A stretch of DNA of 23,236 nt, from contig JAFEAR010000002.1 in the NCBI GenBank assembly GCA_018266335.1, positions 1 through 23,236 on the forward strand. Reading direction: 5' to 3'. The notes under the pieces are model-generated. The model did not search any database. It saw only the letters and a list, made by a program, of their open reading frames with translations, and was not told the DNA's origin. This document shows positions 6,838-14,069 of the stretch, one piece after another (the stretch's first letter is position 1; every line of letters starts with the position of its first letter). This stretch comes from Bdellovibrionales bacterium. Lineage in GTDB: Bacteria > Bdellovibrionota > UBA2428. A program made the translations under genes and the position numbers.

Positions 6838-8037
6838 ATGGCGATTACATCACTTGCGCGATCTCTGGGCTGGCTGACTTCTTTTGGGTTGGCCTTTGGT
6901 GCAGTGGTTACTGCACGGGCCGGTTCGGAAGCACCAGCCGGAACTATTAAGCTCATTAAAGGCGAGGTTATGGTTCAGGACGCCACGGCAAAAATTGTTG
7001 GCGATACCTCCGGTAAGCGGTCGCGTACATTGCAGACGGGCGCTCCTTTTTACGTGGGTGAGACCATAATCACCAAGGCCGATGGCCGCGTAAAAATTGA
7101 ATTCGTCGAAGGTAAAAACGAAATTGTACTTGGAACCAATACCTCCCTACTTATTGAGCGCGCGTCGACTGACCCGCTTAAATCCACTGGTACGAGCCTG
7201 AGTTTGGCGCGTGGTGAAGTTCGCTCCACGGTAAATCAAAAATACAGTGGCAAGGGCACTGATGTGTACGAAGTAAAAACTCCTAACGCTGTGGCCGGTG
7301 TGCGCGGCACGATTTTCTTGGCCCGCTTTAATCCGAAAACCTTCCATAGCGAGGTGGCGACCGAACGTGGTCTTGTGGCCGTACGTAACGTAGGAGCCGG
7401 CGCCGGAGTTGGTGGAGCTCCCCGCGAGGTGTTCGTGAAGCCTGGTGAATTTACTTCGGCCGCGGGCAGCAAGGCGGTTACGCCTCCGGCACCTATTAGT
7501 AGCAACAAAGATCTCGAGAGTGCTGTGAAGTCCATGGCGGGCTCGGGAGAGAGTGATTCTGGTAAGAAGAACCTAGGTGTTGAAGGTGGCGATACTAAGG
7601 GCGAGGCTAACAAAGGTGATGAGGCCAAGACGGGCGACAAGCCCGCAGATGGCGCCGCTCCGGCCAAGCAAGAAGGAGGGCAGAAAGATGCTCCTCTAGC
7701 CGCCAATGGCAAGGATTCTAAAGGCGGCGATGTTGCCGCGGCAGGTGGCAACAAGGACTCCGGCGGTGACGTACCCCTTGGTCGCGAACCCGCGTCGGCT
7801 AGTACGAATGGTCGCGCTCCGGCATCCGTATCTCCAGGCGCAGGGCCGGGAGGTCCGGGCATGGATTCGATGGTGGGCGGAAGTGGAATGAAAACGGCGG
7901 CCAACGTTCCGCCTCCAATTTTGGATATCGCTACGCAGAACCTCAATCGCGTGACGAACACGGCGCAAACGATCAACCAACAAGTGAACCAGCAGACGCA
8001 GGTGGGTAACAAGGCTCGCTTTAAGGTGAAGCTCTAA
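6838..8037 (+). CDS. Secreted FecR-domain protein with low-complexity tail
   Basis: 399 residues from the ATG at 6838. GGGGAG at 6822-6827 is ten bases upstream of it, but only one base from an alternative in-frame TTG at 6829. A signal peptide runs to about residue 28 with cleavage at ARA/GS. The FecR domain covers about 35-185 and contains the hallmark TPNAVAGVRGTIF (148-160). Residues about 220-350 are Gly/Lys/Asp/Ala/Pro-rich and probably disordered; a Gln/Asn-rich end (370-390) follows. Classical FecR proteins are inner-membrane anti-sigma regulators. This one has a cleavable signal and no adjacent sigma factor or TonB receptor, so it is more likely a periplasmic or surface structural/binding protein. 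Its last 17 bases overlap the convergent peptidase gene. Confidence 0.85.
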   Translation: MAITSLARSLGWLTSFGLAFGAVVTARAGSEAPAGTIKLIKGEVMVQDATAKIVGDTSGKRSRTLQTGAPFYVGETIITKADGRVKIEFVEGKNEIVLGTNTSLLIERASTDPLKSTGTSLSLARGEVRSTVNQKYSGKGTDVYEVKTPNAVAGVRGTIFLARFNPKTFHSEVATERGLVAVRNVGAGAGVGGAPREVFVKPGEFTSAAGSKAVTPPAPISSNKDLESAVKSMAGSGESDSGKKNLGVEGGDTKGEANKGDEAKTGDKPADGAAPAKQEGGQKDAPLAANGKDSKGGDVAAAGGNKDSGGDVPLGREPASASTNGRAPASVSPGAGPGGPGMDSMVGGSGMKTAANVPPPILDIATQNLNRVTNTAQTINQQVNQQTQVGNKARFKVKL

Positions 8038-9055
8038 GAATCTCTGGCATAATTCCGGGGCCCGTAGTGGCCACGATTTGTAGAAACTGTGCGGGCGAAA
8101 GCCCGCGTTTCTGGGCGTAGGATTCAATGGGTTCTACGTTCTCGTAGTAAGTTCCCAAACTCAAAATTAGAGCGTTGTTCCAACGCTCGTTAAATTTGCC
8201 GAGGCGTGGTTCGTTGTCCAGGCGTCGTTGAATCCAGGCGAAGTATTCCGCGCGCTTTGCGCGCGCGTTGGGCTGAGCATAGAATTCACGGCCCCGCGCC
8301 AAGATCTCCCGAACTAACTTAGCGAAGCGCAATTGAAAGGCGTGGTTGTCTTGCAATTCTTTTAGGACGCGCTCGCGATTGGAAACGAGCGTAGAGTCCG
8401 TCTGGGCGATGAACTCGAGTGCTAAACGATAACCCATCCAGCTAGCGAAAGCTTCATTGAAGTCCGCAGCATTCGGAAAGTAAAATGTGGCGTGAGTGAG
8501 TTCGTGTAACAAGAGTTCAACGAGCCGGCCTTCATCAGAAAACATTGTCGAAAGTAGAGGGTCGGGGAGCCATCCCGTGGTGGAGAAGGCTTCGACCTTA
8601 CGACGATAAGTATCGAGCCCCTGTTCCTGAAATTTCTTTTCGAGCGCTTCGGCGTCGGCCTCGTCGTAAAAGCCACGGTAGGGAAGGTCGCCCACGATGG
8701 GATAGTGAAAGAGATAGGGAGTAAGGCTGTCGGGTTGGGCGGCCATCACGATTTGGGTGACCCAGTCGCGTTTTAAGTCGATGAACTTCGTGTAGCTGCC
8801 CCCCGTGCGCATGCCGTTTTTCGCCGCAAATTTAAGCACGGCCTGGGCCAGCCGAAGGAAGTGTTCAGTACGGGGTTCGAGTCCCGGTCGAGCAAGAACC
8901 TTTTCGACGCTTTCGGCTTTGAGGAGTAAGGACCCGTGCCGAAACCCTTGCTTCGCGACGTAGGTCGGAAGATCGGCCTCGCAGCCCCAGAGGGCTCCTA
9001 GGGGGGCGAGCACAAGTCCCAATCCCAGGTAGGCGAAATTGCGGGGTGCGGGCAT
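8021..9055 (-). CDS. Lipoprotein of the COG4324 / PF10023 putative zinc aminopeptidase family
   Basis: 344 residues. The hydrophobic N-terminus ends in the lipobox LWGC (lipidated Cys25). The core carries HELTHATFYF with zinc ligands His184 and His188, catalytic Glu185, and a likely third ligand Glu201 in FNEAFASW. This is the gluzincin-like layout of the predicted aminopeptidase family COG4324. Upstream, the stretch around GDLPYRGFYDEADA (122-135) is also typical of the family. It probably hydrolyses peptides in the periplasm or at the outer membrane; the substrate is unknown. The ATG lies 2 nt after the stop of the beta-barrel gene, so the two are an operon. The 3' end overlaps the convergent FecR gene by 17 nt. 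Confidence 0.87.
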   Translation of the reverse strand: MPAPRNFAYLGLGLVLAPLGALWGCEADLPTYVAKQGFRHGSLLLKAESVEKVLARPGLEPRTEHFLRLAQAVLKFAAKNGMRTGGSYTKFIDLKRDWVTQIVMAAQPDSLTPYLFHYPIVGDLPYRGFYDEADAEALEKKFQEQGLDTYRRKVEAFSTTGWLPDPLLSTMFSDEGRLVELLLHELTHATFYFPNAADFNEAFASWMGYRLALEFIAQTDSTLVSNRERVLKELQDNHAFQLRFAKLVREILARGREFYAQPNARAKRAEYFAWIQRRLDNEPRLGKFNERWNNALILSLGTYYENVEPIESYAQKRGLSPAQFLQIVATTGPGIMPEILRASP

Positions 9056-9057
9056 GC

Positions 9058-9699
9058 TCAGAAAATAAACCGTAGGCCAGCGGCACCGGAGTAGTGCAAA
9101 TAAATTTCTGATTTATCGAGATCGGTTGCGTACAAGTTGAAACTGGCGTCGATGGCCACGGCTTCGACCACGAAAATTTTTAGACCGATGCCGAAGTCCG
9201 TCGATGCCGAGTAGTAACGTTGGCGATACTCCGTTAGCGGGGCCGAAAGTCCCTCGGGTTGTTGGGTGGCGGTGCCTTTGATGGTGGTAATGCGGGTCAT
9301 GACACCGCCGCCGGCGCTTACGTAGGGCCGGAACCGAGCTTTGCGGTCGGCAAAGTCTAGAATGAGATTCAGTGAGGTGTTCTGAATTTGCGTAATTTTG
9401 GTGATGTCGTAGTCACGTAGAATCGAAGTGTCCTGTTGTCCGTATCGATCCGTCGTGGAAGAATTCATGTACGAAAGCTCGAGGGCCGTGTTGGATAGAA
9501 AGCGGTAGGCAACGCCTCCGCCCCAACGAACGGTTTTGGTGTACGAATTCACGTTTCCGACGATGCCGTTGTTGTACTTGGAGAAAGCACCGTTTCCGGA
9601 AATTTCGAAGTAGCCTGCTTGCGCCCGATGCGGGAGCAGGCCTAGCGTCATAAAAAAGACCCCCGCCAAGAACGTGGCATTTTGCGTAAGCAGTTTCAT
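9058..9699 (-). CDS. Outer-membrane beta-barrel protein
   Basis: 213 residues from the ATG at 9699. A signal peptide spans about 1-28 with cleavage at AQA/GYFE. The mature part alternates polar and aromatic residues in strand-length blocks (for example VRWGGGVAYRF, ALELSYMNSS, FRPYVSAGGGV, STDFGIGLKIF) and ends in GLRFIF with a terminal Phe, the usual BAM recognition signature. The pattern and length fit a small eight-stranded barrel of the OmpA/OmpW-like 'OMP_b-brl' type; no binding or enzymatic function can be assigned. It is the first gene of an operon with the lipoprotein aminopeptidase. A longer frame from a GTG at 9729 places GGAGG directly against the start and would spoil the signal peptide, so it was rejected. 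Confidence 0.82.
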   Translation of the reverse strand: MKLLTQNATFLAGVFFMTLGLLPHRAQAGYFEISGNGAFSKYNNGIVGNVNSYTKTVRWGGGVAYRFLSNTALELSYMNSSTTDRYGQQDTSILRDYDITKITQIQNTSLNLILDFADRKARFRPYVSAGGGVMTRITTIKGTATQQPEGLSAPLTEYRQRYYSASTDFGIGLKIFVVEAVAIDASFNLYATDLDKSEIYLHYSGAAGLRFIF

Positions 9700-9735
9700 A
9701 GGGTCTATTGTAGCGAAAAGCTGGCGCACCCTCCA
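9699..9735 (-). promoter_or_regulatory. Possible promoter giving a near-leaderless mRNA for the beta-barrel gene
   Basis: On the minus strand TACAAT (5 of 6 to the -10 consensus) lies about ten bases before the ATG at 9699. A weak TTGGAG is 18 bp further upstream. Transcription would start at or within a few bases of the ATG, and there is no Shine-Dalgarno at normal spacing. The weak -35 makes this tentative. Confidence 0.25.
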
Positions 9736-9749
9736 AGACGACTTCTTGG
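9733..9749. repeat. Short perfect inverted repeat in a divergent promoter region
   Basis: CCAAGA at 9733-9738 and TCTTGG at 9744-9749 flank five bases. It lies between the divergent beta-barrel and LptF/LptG genes. It could be an operator or a chance hairpin; nothing else supports either. Confidence 0.25.
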
Positions 9750-9778
9750 CGCCCCCCGGGCTTCGGCCGCGGTGATCC

Positions 9779-10936
9779 GTGGTAAAGTATGGGATTCGGG
9801 TGAAAGCTTCAGTGTCAAAAATTGATCGCTACCTCTTCTGGGAGTTGGTGAAGAGCTCCGTTTCGGGCTCGCTCGTGGCTATTGTGGTTTTGCTGTGTCT
9901 GCAGGCCCTGCGCCTTTCCGAATTCATTATTCGCTCCGATTTGGACAAGGATATTATTTTTCGCATGCTCTCGGGCTTGGGATTGAGCTTTGCTCCCCTG
10001 GTTGTGCCCATCGCGTGTCTCTTTGCCTTGCTCGGAGTTTTTGGCCGTCTTTCAACGGACCGAGAATTCGTCGCCGCGCAGTCTATGGGCTACTCGCCGG
10101 GGCGGCTTCTGCACCCCAGTCTCTTCTTTGGCATCATGGCGGTGGGAGCTTCGCTTTGGTTTTCGTTTTCGGTGGGTCCGTTGGGTAACCGTAACTTTGA
10201 GGCCACCATCGACGAAGCCTTCAAGCGCAAAGTAGCGAGTGCTCTGAGCTCCGGAACCTTCAATGAAGGGTTCTTGGACATGGTCCTGTTTGTGGATCGA
10301 GTGAATCCGGTGACGCAGGAGCTGGAGCGGGTTTTCTTGCACGATTCGAAGAGTTTTCGCGAAGAGGTTTCCATTTCGGCCAAGCGCGGTCGCTGGATTC
10401 AGCCGCTGGAAGTTGATGGCCTGGGTATTTTGCGTCTTAACGATGGCGTGGTGATTTCGCGTGAAATTCAAAAGGACATCGTACGTCGCGTGAAGTTTGA
10501 CGAGTACCGCATTTACGCCGACTTCTCGAGCCAGGCCGGTAGACCCAAAGAGTCTCCTCCGAGTCTGGGTTGGACGGCACTAACGCAAAAAAGAAAATTG
10601 TCGGGCAAGGATATTAATTTGCGTCCCATCTGGATTGAAATGGCGCGGCGCTTTGCCGTGAGTTTTTCGTGCCTCATCTTCGTGCCGCTGAGCTTTGCGG
10701 TGAGTTTAGATAACCGGCGCACGGCCAAGGGCCGAGCCGTTATGACGGGACTCACCTTGCTCTTTAGTTACTGGACGCTCTACTTTGCCCTCATTACGTG
10801 GTTGCTCAAGACGCCTAGCCAATTTGCGGCATCGACCGAGTGGTTCACGTGGTTGCTGATTTGGATTCCGAACATTTTGCTCATCGCATTTGGTGCCTGG
10901 ATTTACCGTAAAAAAGCCTCGGGTATGGTGGCATAG
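9779..10936 (+). CDS. LptF/LptG (YjgP/YjgQ) family LPS-export permease
   Basis: Up to 385 residues. The opening KIDRYLFWELVKSS and the following helix are typical of YjgP/YjgQ permeases. Three helices in the N-terminal half (about 28-48, 65-90, 112-135) precede a large periplasmic beta-rich domain (about 140-275), and three more helices end the protein. This is the LptF/LptG topology. The family pulls lipopolysaccharide out of the inner membrane together with LptB and LptC. LptF and LptG cannot be told apart confidently here, and the usual second permease gene is not adjacent. The start is uncertain: GTG at 9779, 9800 or 9812 are all in frame and none has a strong ribosome site. A small secreted protein follows after 10 nt. 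Confidence 0.88.
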   Translation: MVKYGIRVKASVSKIDRYLFWELVKSSVSGSLVAIVVLLCLQALRLSEFIIRSDLDKDIIFRMLSGLGLSFAPLVVPIACLFALLGVFGRLSTDREFVAAQSMGYSPGRLLHPSLFFGIMAVGASLWFSFSVGPLGNRNFEATIDEAFKRKVASALSSGTFNEGFLDMVLFVDRVNPVTQELERVFLHDSKSFREEVSISAKRGRWIQPLEVDGLGILRLNDGVVISREIQKDIVRRVKFDEYRIYADFSSQAGRPKESPPSLGWTALTQKRKLSGKDINLRPIWIEMARRFAVSFSCLIFVPLSFAVSLDNRRTAKGRAVMTGLTLLFSYWTLYFALITWLLKTPSQFAASTEWFTWLLIWIPNILLIAFGAWIYRKKASGMVA

Positions 10937-10946
10937 GGAGCAGTGC

Positions 10947-11480
10947 ATGCGTAAATATCGTGGCCTATTTTCGATTCTGGCAATCTTGGCTTGCTCGGCA
11001 CGGGCCGAAAGCGCGACCGAAGAGCATCCGGGAGCAGAGACGGCGGAGGCCGCAGGGGCTGCCAGCGAAGCGAGCCTTAATTTTTCCGGCGAGGCCTGTG
11101 CGCATCGGTTGCAGGAGTTGTTCCCTGCCCACGTGATCGGTGTGGATGGCGGTAAGCAGAGCTGCCTTTTGGTTTCGGGCAACGCTAAAAAAAATCCCAA
11201 GCAATTTTCTTTAGGTCTCATGACGGGGCCAGATTTGAAAAAGCAGCCCGGTGCAATTCGGGACAATCGATACTTTAATTTCGATGCCGGAAATTCCTTG
11301 CATCAGGCGCTACGTTGCCAGGTTAAGGTGAAGGCCGATCACGTATTCGTTGACGTTGTCTTGGTCACTCCCGATTCGAGTGGAGCTCCGCGTATGACCG
11401 CGCTCCTCGAGAAGGGACACTTAACGGCTGCTTCCGTCAATGACGGCCTAGGGCGCACCATGAACTGCGTTTTCCCTTAG
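10947..11480 (+). CDS. Small secreted protein of unknown function downstream of the LPS permease
   Basis: 177 residues from the ATG at 10947, which has GGGAG (10936-10940) just upstream and sits 10 nt after the permease stop. An N-terminal signal peptide ends at about residue 20 (ACSARA/ES); ILAC is also a marginal lipobox, so lipidation is possible. A Glu/Ala-rich stretch (20-45) leads to a compact domain with four cysteines beyond the signal (in GEACAH, KQSCLL, LRCQVK and MNCVFP), an even number suited to two disulfides. No family is recognised. Operon position suggests an envelope role, possibly linked to LPS export (inference). The stop is only 4 nt from the stop of the convergent HExxH gene. 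Confidence 0.72.
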   Translation: MRKYRGLFSILAILACSARAESATEEHPGAETAEAAGAASEASLNFSGEACAHRLQELFPAHVIGVDGGKQSCLLVSGNAKKNPKQFSLGLMTGPDLKKQPGAIRDNRYFNFDAGNSLHQALRCQVKVKADHVFVDVVLVTPDSSGAPRMTALLEKGHLTAASVNDGLGRTMNCVFP

Positions 11481-11484
11481 AATG

Positions 11485-12414
11485 TTAACGATGTCCTTCG
11501 GGATGATCGTCCCATTCGCGGGCGGCGGAGCGCCGAGTAGCCACTACACGACTTAACGAGTCGGCCGTTTGTAGTTTAAGTGCTTCTTTTTCGGCCACGG
11601 TGCAGTCCGTGCAGCTGAGAATCAATTGCTTCGTGAGCAAAGCATCGAGGGTGTACGGGCCGTTCAGATTGTTATCGCAAGCGTAGTCGCCGGCCAGATC
11701 GTGACCGGCGGGGCATTTCACATGCTGAAAACCCAAGGTCTTGCCACGGCCGTCGCTGTGGCGCGCCTCGTGGAAGAGTGTGGATAACCGGTAGAGCGAG
11801 TTCGCGTGCGAGCTAGCCGAAGCTGCTTCGCCGCCGATGCCGAACTTGGGATTGAAGAGGGCGGCGCCCACTTGAATAATGCCGGTACGCGGAGAGGTAA
11901 CCTCGAGCTTACCCACGCTGAGGTCGATGGCCCTTAGCTCGGAGCTTGTCTTGCCGTCCTGGTAAATGCTGATGCCGACATTTTGCATCAGGGTGTTGTC
12001 ATCGTCGTCTGGGGCTTCGTTCGTTTCGGGAGCTGCCGTTGGTGCGTCGGGAGCCTCGGCAACATTGTCGTCGTCATCATCATCGGGCAGTAAATCGGGA
12101 TTTTCGTACGCATAGTTTTTCTTTTCAACGTAGGACGTTTTTTCGGCATCTACTTTTTGTCCGATGATGACCTGCACGCGTTCTTCTAGCCAGTTGCTGA
12201 GCGCGGGTTGAGTGAGCGCGGGAAGGTGCATGATTTTTTGCAATTGCCGATCGGCCGGCAATTCGCTGAGTCCGTCGAGCACGGCTAGGTCGGCCCGAAA
12301 CAGGGCCGCTTGATCGGCCGGAACAGAGGCGTCCGTTTTAAGGTTTGTACCCGCTTGCGCGCCAGCCATGAGGAGTGAAGAGAAGGAGATCAGCATCAAC
12401 TTGTTCGTTTTCAT
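11485..12414 (-). CDS. Secreted HExxH putative zinc metallopeptidase with aspartate runs
   Basis: 309 residues from the ATG at 12414. A signal peptide (about 1-21) is cleaved at AQA/GT. A helical region (about 30-95) is followed by an acidic, Pro/Ala-rich linker with six consecutive Asp at 111-116 and four at 136-139. The C-terminal domain contains LFHEARHSDGRGKT with HEARH at 215-219, then His231, His238 and four cysteines (234, 246, 268, 271). HExxH implies zinc and a water-activating Glu216; the following Asp221 or His231 could supply the third ligand. No known peptidase family is recognised. A longer start at 12447 or 12474 would put extra charged residues before the signal peptide and is less likely. 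There is no strong Shine-Dalgarno. Confidence 0.7.
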   Translation of the reverse strand: MKTNKLMLISFSSLLMAGAQAGTNLKTDASVPADQAALFRADLAVLDGLSELPADRQLQKIMHLPALTQPALSNWLEERVQVIIGQKVDAEKTSYVEKKNYAYENPDLLPDDDDDDNVAEAPDAPTAAPETNEAPDDDDNTLMQNVGISIYQDGKTSSELRAIDLSVGKLEVTSPRTGIIQVGAALFNPKFGIGGEAASASSHANSLYRLSTLFHEARHSDGRGKTLGFQHVKCPAGHDLAGDYACDNNLNGPYTLDALLTKQLILSCTDCTVAEKEALKLQTADSLSRVVATRRSAAREWDDHPEGHR

Positions 12415-12432
12415 GGGGCCAATTTTAGGCCT

Positions 12433-12451
12433 ATTGATGCGCTGCATCAAT
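12433..12451. promoter_or_regulatory. Perfect 8-bp inverted repeat upstream of the HExxH protein gene
   Basis: ATTGATGC at 12433-12440 and GCATCAAT at 12444-12451 flank a 3-base centre, giving a 19-bp dyad. It begins 18 bp upstream of the start codon at 12414, where an operator or a 5'-UTR hairpin would act. An AT-rich block (about 12487-12525) further upstream probably holds the promoter. Confidence 0.4.
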
Positions 12452-12461
12452 TTGGTCCTTT

Positions 12462-12473
12462 TGAATCGATTCA
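12462..12473. repeat. 12-bp perfect palindrome next to the HExxH gene dyad
   Basis: TGAATCGATTCA reads the same on both strands and lies 10 bp from the 8-bp dyad, in the leader or promoter of the HExxH gene. It could be a second binding site; chance cannot be excluded. Confidence 0.3.
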
Positions 12474-12521
12474 TAAGGCGGGCTAAAGCTTTTAACTATT
12501 TAAATTTAAAGAGAATTAACG

Positions 12522-14039
12522 TTAAAATCCGCAGCGGAATAGCTGAAAAGGAAGACTGTCATTTACGTTTTTGTAGAGGGTTTGGCTGAGCTCGCAGCCG
12601 GAAGGAGTTTTAACCTCGTGCGCTGCCAGGAGCCAGTAACGCTTGTGTACGGAGGTGTCCAAAACTCGTTCGCGGTGGAGCTGAAATTCGGACTTGCGGG
12701 AGCCTTCGTCCCATATTTTTAAGCGATCGCCCAGGCTCTCGTGCGGCGAAGCGGCGTCGTAAAAAATAAGGCCCGAAAGTAACTGGTAGCTTTGCACCAG
12801 CACGGGATCGTCGCTCCGCGAGGTGGCCTCAAAAATGAGTGTGTGAAAGCGGTCCCAGTCGGTGAATTCGCGCAGTCGCGAAGGCTTGTCGAGTTGGGCC
12901 GCAAGTTGCGGCACCGTGGGTCGAGTTAAATCGGCCAGCACCGCCGGATTGAAGAGGGCAAAAGCCGCTAAAACTCCCACCAGCAAGTGTGACAAGGTAA
13001 TCGCATACAGAGCCTTGCGGTTGTTGAACATTTTAGAAATTACGAGGGTTAGCGCGGCCACCACGCCAACGAGCGGCCAATTGGCTTCGGCGGGTCGGCG
13101 CAGGGCCGAAAGACTGAAGAAGACAATCGGTACGAAGGCCCACAGGAAAAGCGTTCCGGTGGGCCGCCGCAATTTGCGCGGCAAGAAAAAGCGATGAATG
13201 TCGGCCATCGGAAAGGCGAGGGCGAGCAAAAAGGTGAGCGGGGTCCAAAAGAAAACTTGGGAGGCGACAAGATCGCCCATGCGTTTGTACGAAATGAGTT
13301 GCGGTGTATCGCCCAGAGCATTTTTAAATTGAAAGAGTGCGCCGCCCCCCTCCTTGATGCCCGTGCTTAGATACCACGCAAAGTGCGGCAGTGTGAGTAA
13401 GAGTGCCGTGAGGCCAGCTAATAGAGAGTTAAAGGGGCCCGTGCCGCAAATAAAAAACAGCGCTGCGGCGAGCACGGCCGTGTGTTTTGAGTAGGCCGTA
13501 AAGGCGAGTGCTATGCCGCCCAGAATGGCGAGTACCGGACGAAAGGGGGTGGGATCGCCCGGGGTAGCTTCAAGTCCACGCGAATCCGTAAGCTTCAGGT
13601 TGATTAGCAGACACAGAGACCAACCGAAAAAGAAGGGCGTGTCGGGTGTCACAACTTGCGGACCGAAAATGAACACCGGGGCAGAAATGAGGGCAATCAT
13701 TTCGGTGACACCGAGCGATCGTTTCTGCATGTTCTCAATGCAGGCCGCCACGGTAAGGGGAGTGAGTACGCAGCTCACAAAATAGGGCACCAGCCGCAGG
13801 CCAATTTGAGCGAAGAAAGCTGGGTGTGCATCGAAAGCTGACTGGGGCAGGAAGAGGTGCAGCAAGCCATCACCCAGCCGAATTAGCCACGCAACCATGG
13901 GGGGATGATCAAAGTAGCCTAGGGACAGATGGCGCGACCAGAACCAATAGTAGGCTTCATCCGGATGGATGCCACCGAAGCCGGCCAGCCATAGCCGCAC
14001 TAGGTAGAAGAATAAAAGAAAGCCGCCAAAGAAAACCAC
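12522..14039 (-). CDS. GT39/PMT_2-type membrane glycosyltransferase (ArnT-like superfamily)
   Basis: 505 residues, mostly hydrophobic with about 10-12 membrane helices. The first periplasmic loop carries the family signature: HPDEAYYW (25-32, with the metal/substrate acid pair Asp27-Glu28) and LGYFDHPP (40-47). The TPDTPFFF motif near residue 140 is also typical. Such enzymes transfer a sugar from a polyprenyl-phosphate donor to protein or lipid A on the periplasmic side. The acceptor cannot be assigned. The start is a GTG at 14039, 30 nt after the gcvPB stop, with an in-frame TAA shortly upstream and no clear ribosome site. It appears to be read through from the gcv operon although functionally unrelated. 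Confidence 0.85.
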   Translation of the reverse strand: MVFFGGFLLFFYLVRLWLAGFGGIHPDEAYYWFWSRHLSLGYFDHPPMVAWLIRLGDGLLHLFLPQSAFDAHPAFFAQIGLRLVPYFVSCVLTPLTVAACIENMQKRSLGVTEMIALISAPVFIFGPQVVTPDTPFFFGWSLCLLINLKLTDSRGLEATPGDPTPFRPVLAILGGIALAFTAYSKHTAVLAAALFFICGTGPFNSLLAGLTALLLTLPHFAWYLSTGIKEGGGALFQFKNALGDTPQLISYKRMGDLVASQVFFWTPLTFLLALAFPMADIHRFFLPRKLRRPTGTLFLWAFVPIVFFSLSALRRPAEANWPLVGVVAALTLVISKMFNNRKALYAITLSHLLVGVLAAFALFNPAVLADLTRPTVPQLAAQLDKPSRLREFTDWDRFHTLIFEATSRSDDPVLVQSYQLLSGLIFYDAASPHESLGDRLKIWDEGSRKSEFQLHRERVLDTSVHKRYWLLAAHEVKTPSGCELSQTLYKNVNDSLPFQLFRCGF

Positions 14040-14069
14040 GTCAGGAAAAGTTTACCACTAAGCGGCGGC

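Noticed and set aside
7236..8012. Minus-strand open frame opposite the FecR tail
   Set aside because: Its Pro/Ser/Leu-rich sequence is the mirror of the low-complexity Gly/Lys tail, and the FecR frame has clear domain evidence.
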